Origin: CAYMLQ01 sp964390795
GTDB lineage: Bacteria > Verrucomicrobiota > Kiritimatiellia > RFP12 > UBA1067
Assembly (NCBI GenBank): GCA_964390795.1
Contig: CAYMLQ010000056.1
Span: 1-22,338 of the forward strand
DNA length: 22,338 nt
Direction of reading: 5' to 3'
Below the pieces are notes generated by a model, which was given only the letters and a program-made list of their open reading frames with translations, did not search any database and had not been told where the DNA came from. Made by a program: the position numbers and the translations under genes. Below are positions 21,801 through 22,338 of the stretch, piece after piece. How positions within the stretch are numbered: position 1 is the stretch's first letter; each line of letters opens with the position of its first letter.

Positions 21801-22128
21801 TCTGGCTGAGAATTTGCGCCAGCAGAAGAGGTTCCCGGAGGCCGAGGCGGCCGTGCGCCGCGCGCTGGAACTGGAGCCCGGCCTCGCGCCCGCGCATGAC
21901 ACGCTGGCCTGCGTGTTCAACGATATGGGACGGTTCGGCGAGGCCGAGCAGGGCGCTCAGAAGCTCGTCTCGGAGCAGCCGAACTTCCCGGCCTACCAGC
22001 TCACCCTGCTGCGCGCCAAGGTCGGGCTCGGCAAGAAAACGGAGGCCGATAGGCTGCTGAAGGATCTCGAGCAAGCCAAGTTCGCCATTCCGGACGCAGT
22101 GAAGAAACAAATCGCCGCGATGAAGTGA
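18841..22128 (+). CDS. Large polytopic membrane protein with C-terminal TPR domain (DUF2723/TMEM260-like N-terminus)
   Basis: The 1095-residue protein has about ten hydrophobic segments in the first 440 residues, then a soluble segment, then TPR repeats from about residue 618 to the end (for example NELGVLLEENGAMEEAYAAY, DNAAVYLQAGDTTKAEGCF, LAENLRQQKRFPEAEAAV and RRALELEPGLAPAHDTLA). LSGDAFPGYS, then HPLFALLARQV and RLNLFSALCGTLCAGLLF resemble the N-terminal pattern of DUF2723/TMEM260-type proteins, which are GT-C-fold glycosyltransferase relatives using lipid-linked sugars. The middle segment (SCLITSGLLDNHLLVQARML) fits the same family. GGGGAGG lies nine bases before the ATG. Function is likely protein or envelope glycosylation, but this is inferred from fold only; the acceptor is unknown. 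It follows a PEP-CTERM gene but is separated from it by a terminator. Confidence 0.75.
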   Translation: MRLHSSVLKQARALWWFVPAAGSLALVTNLLCLSGDAFPGYSAALVAEAAGLIPQSEAAHPLFALLARQVAAAEVLTLTVRLNLFSALCGTLCAGLLFSLVGKLILCSACEDGGGGERNELMEEVDAAPPLQPEVEAHNRRIFKIAVGGGLLAAFLLTFLVPTWMSATRLENGSFNLLLALAALSLYPFKYASAKLARLFLSSFLFVLCACESAAFLVLSPLVAYLVFMDFVRSPRRGVLVGVVVAAMMAGSLLAGYALWRNTGALAAATPWASAAALAQGLAHHHWGELHALFPKSGWILLVIQVGIPALVLFFGQQLLFKERRPNSLVAVLLVTLAAVPSLLNLSISPFFLYQPLGSLPVFGAALLAAALGCAVACCLVFLSPDDQSADADLSVKLDYTRQRRRNALKGVAAGLLPCVLLLTVATPLRSLRSVSARQGAYADQMAREILETMRGRSCLITSGLLDNHLLVQARMLGRPLTLVAMRSRAHEKEIGAVRRFIETSPIFEGMSRQRLLNALSIGPARFVTEWFNTDKDAGRYAMVLATPDLWTACGYVALPEGLAFGGARAGVTIDTRRLVEQNRAFADRAGACLAKQEQGYGLVAGLRALLRMKAGFAANELGVLLEENGAMEEAYAAYARATALDPANVSAAVNAYALTSLRGLHPEAGEALKKRMRNALENAQVKGARDVTWVLQNHGTIRQQAFYSQQSAMWASRGVRSVATAKIRKAQTLAERTGTAALLDNAAVYLQAGDTTKAEGCFLAALERDAANRDALIGMCTLMLGKQQAKDAEKWLKRAAEAGVEPVALSYQSATLAILKSEKEQALSLLETATRERPGDLRQWALLADLLLSRGDTQRVERQLLPDMQAALKSADHYLVHAIRGMCLRRKGGGFFREARLSLLSALALNAALPDIWNELLELDLEIGNAAFTESDARKALGIDPDHAFANFLLGSLKLSRGALPESEDFLRRSLEKRPTAAANNDLAENLRQQKRFPEAEAAVRRALELEPGLAPAHDTLACVFNDMGRFGEAEQGAQKLVSEQPNFPAYQLTLLRAKVGLGKKTEADRLLKDLEQAKFAIPDAVKKQIAAMK

Positions 22129-22157
22129 TTTCGTGCATCTCTGGCCGTGGCGTTCGC

Positions 22158-22338
22158 TTACACGTTGAAGAGGAAGTGGACGACGTCGCCGTCCTGGAAG
22201 AGGTACTCTTTGCCTTCCACACGCATCACGCCGGCGGCTTTGGCGCCGGCCTCGCCGTTGAGGCGCACATAGTCGTCATACGCGATCACCTCGGCGCGGA
22301 TGAAGCCGCGCTCGAAGTCGGTGTGGATGACGCCCGCG
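22158..22338 (-). CDS. ychF: Redox-regulated ATPase YchF, C-terminal part
   Basis: Minus-strand translation of the window edge gives AGVIHTDFERGFIRAEVIAY, then DDYVRLNGEAGAKAAGVMRV, EGKEYLFQDGDVVHF and LFNV before a stop at 22158-22160. This is the conserved TGS-type C-terminus of YchF, an Obg-family ATPase that binds ribosomes and takes part in translation and stress responses. About 60 residues are in view; the G domain lies beyond the edge. It converges on the TPR protein gene with 29 bases between stops and no clear terminator. Confidence 0.95.
   Translation of the reverse strand, partial: AGVIHTDFERGFIRAEVIAYDDYVRLNGEAGAKAAGVMRVEGKEYLFQDGDVVHFLFNV

Overview
The window is GC-rich and most likely comes from a free-living polysaccharide degrader of the Verrucomicrobiota/Kiritimatiellota/Lentisphaerota type. 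That placement is inferred from the gene families, not from a marker gene: a PEP-CTERM protein, secreted GH106 and GH30 hydrolases, Tat-exported Gfo/Idh/MocA proteins, and hairpin-forming repeats between genes. No rRNA, tRNA, CRISPR array or intact transposase was seen.

Layout. 1-1586 (-) is the 5' part of a GH106 alpha-L-rhamnosidase-like gene, with a promoter and palindromes upstream. 1955-2520 is a decayed stretch: a GH32 N-terminal remnant, three copies of a palindromic repeat, and a possible PfkB sugar-kinase remnant. 2561-3886 (+) is an MFS sugar porter, and 3883-5568 (-) a sodium:solute symporter; their stop codons interlock. 5569-6168 has no intact gene but holds a possible PIN-domain remnant and a nested inverted repeat. 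6169-11966 (+) is a carbohydrate cluster: a small secreted protein, a clan GH-A hydrolase, a GH30 endo-beta-1,6-galactanase-like enzyme, a Tat-exported TIM-barrel isomerase-like protein and a Tat-exported Gfo/Idh/MocA oxidoreductase, ending at a strong terminator. A second exported Gfo/Idh/MocA gene (12221-13639) follows as its own unit with its own terminator.

13800-17952 (+) is more housekeeping in character: an RlmL-type rRNA methyltransferase, a TGS-nucleoside kinase, a HisI-like protein with altered metal ligands, and a zinc-ribbon/membrane/GspG-domain fusion. 18085-18750 (+) is a PEP-CTERM protein with an AT-rich promoter region and a terminator. 18841-22128 (+) is a large polytopic membrane protein with a TPR tail. 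22158-22338 (-) is the C-terminus of YchF.

How the genes fit together. GH106, the GH30 enzyme and the GH-A enzyme would suit a rhamnose-decorated beta-1,6-galactan such as type II arabinogalactan, with the two porters importing products. The exported TIM-barrel protein and two exported Gfo/Idh/MocA proteins hint at redox chemistry on sugars outside the cytoplasm, in the style of the oxidation/elimination glycoside-cleavage routes known from other bacteria. This is the most interesting functional hypothesis here, and it is inference.
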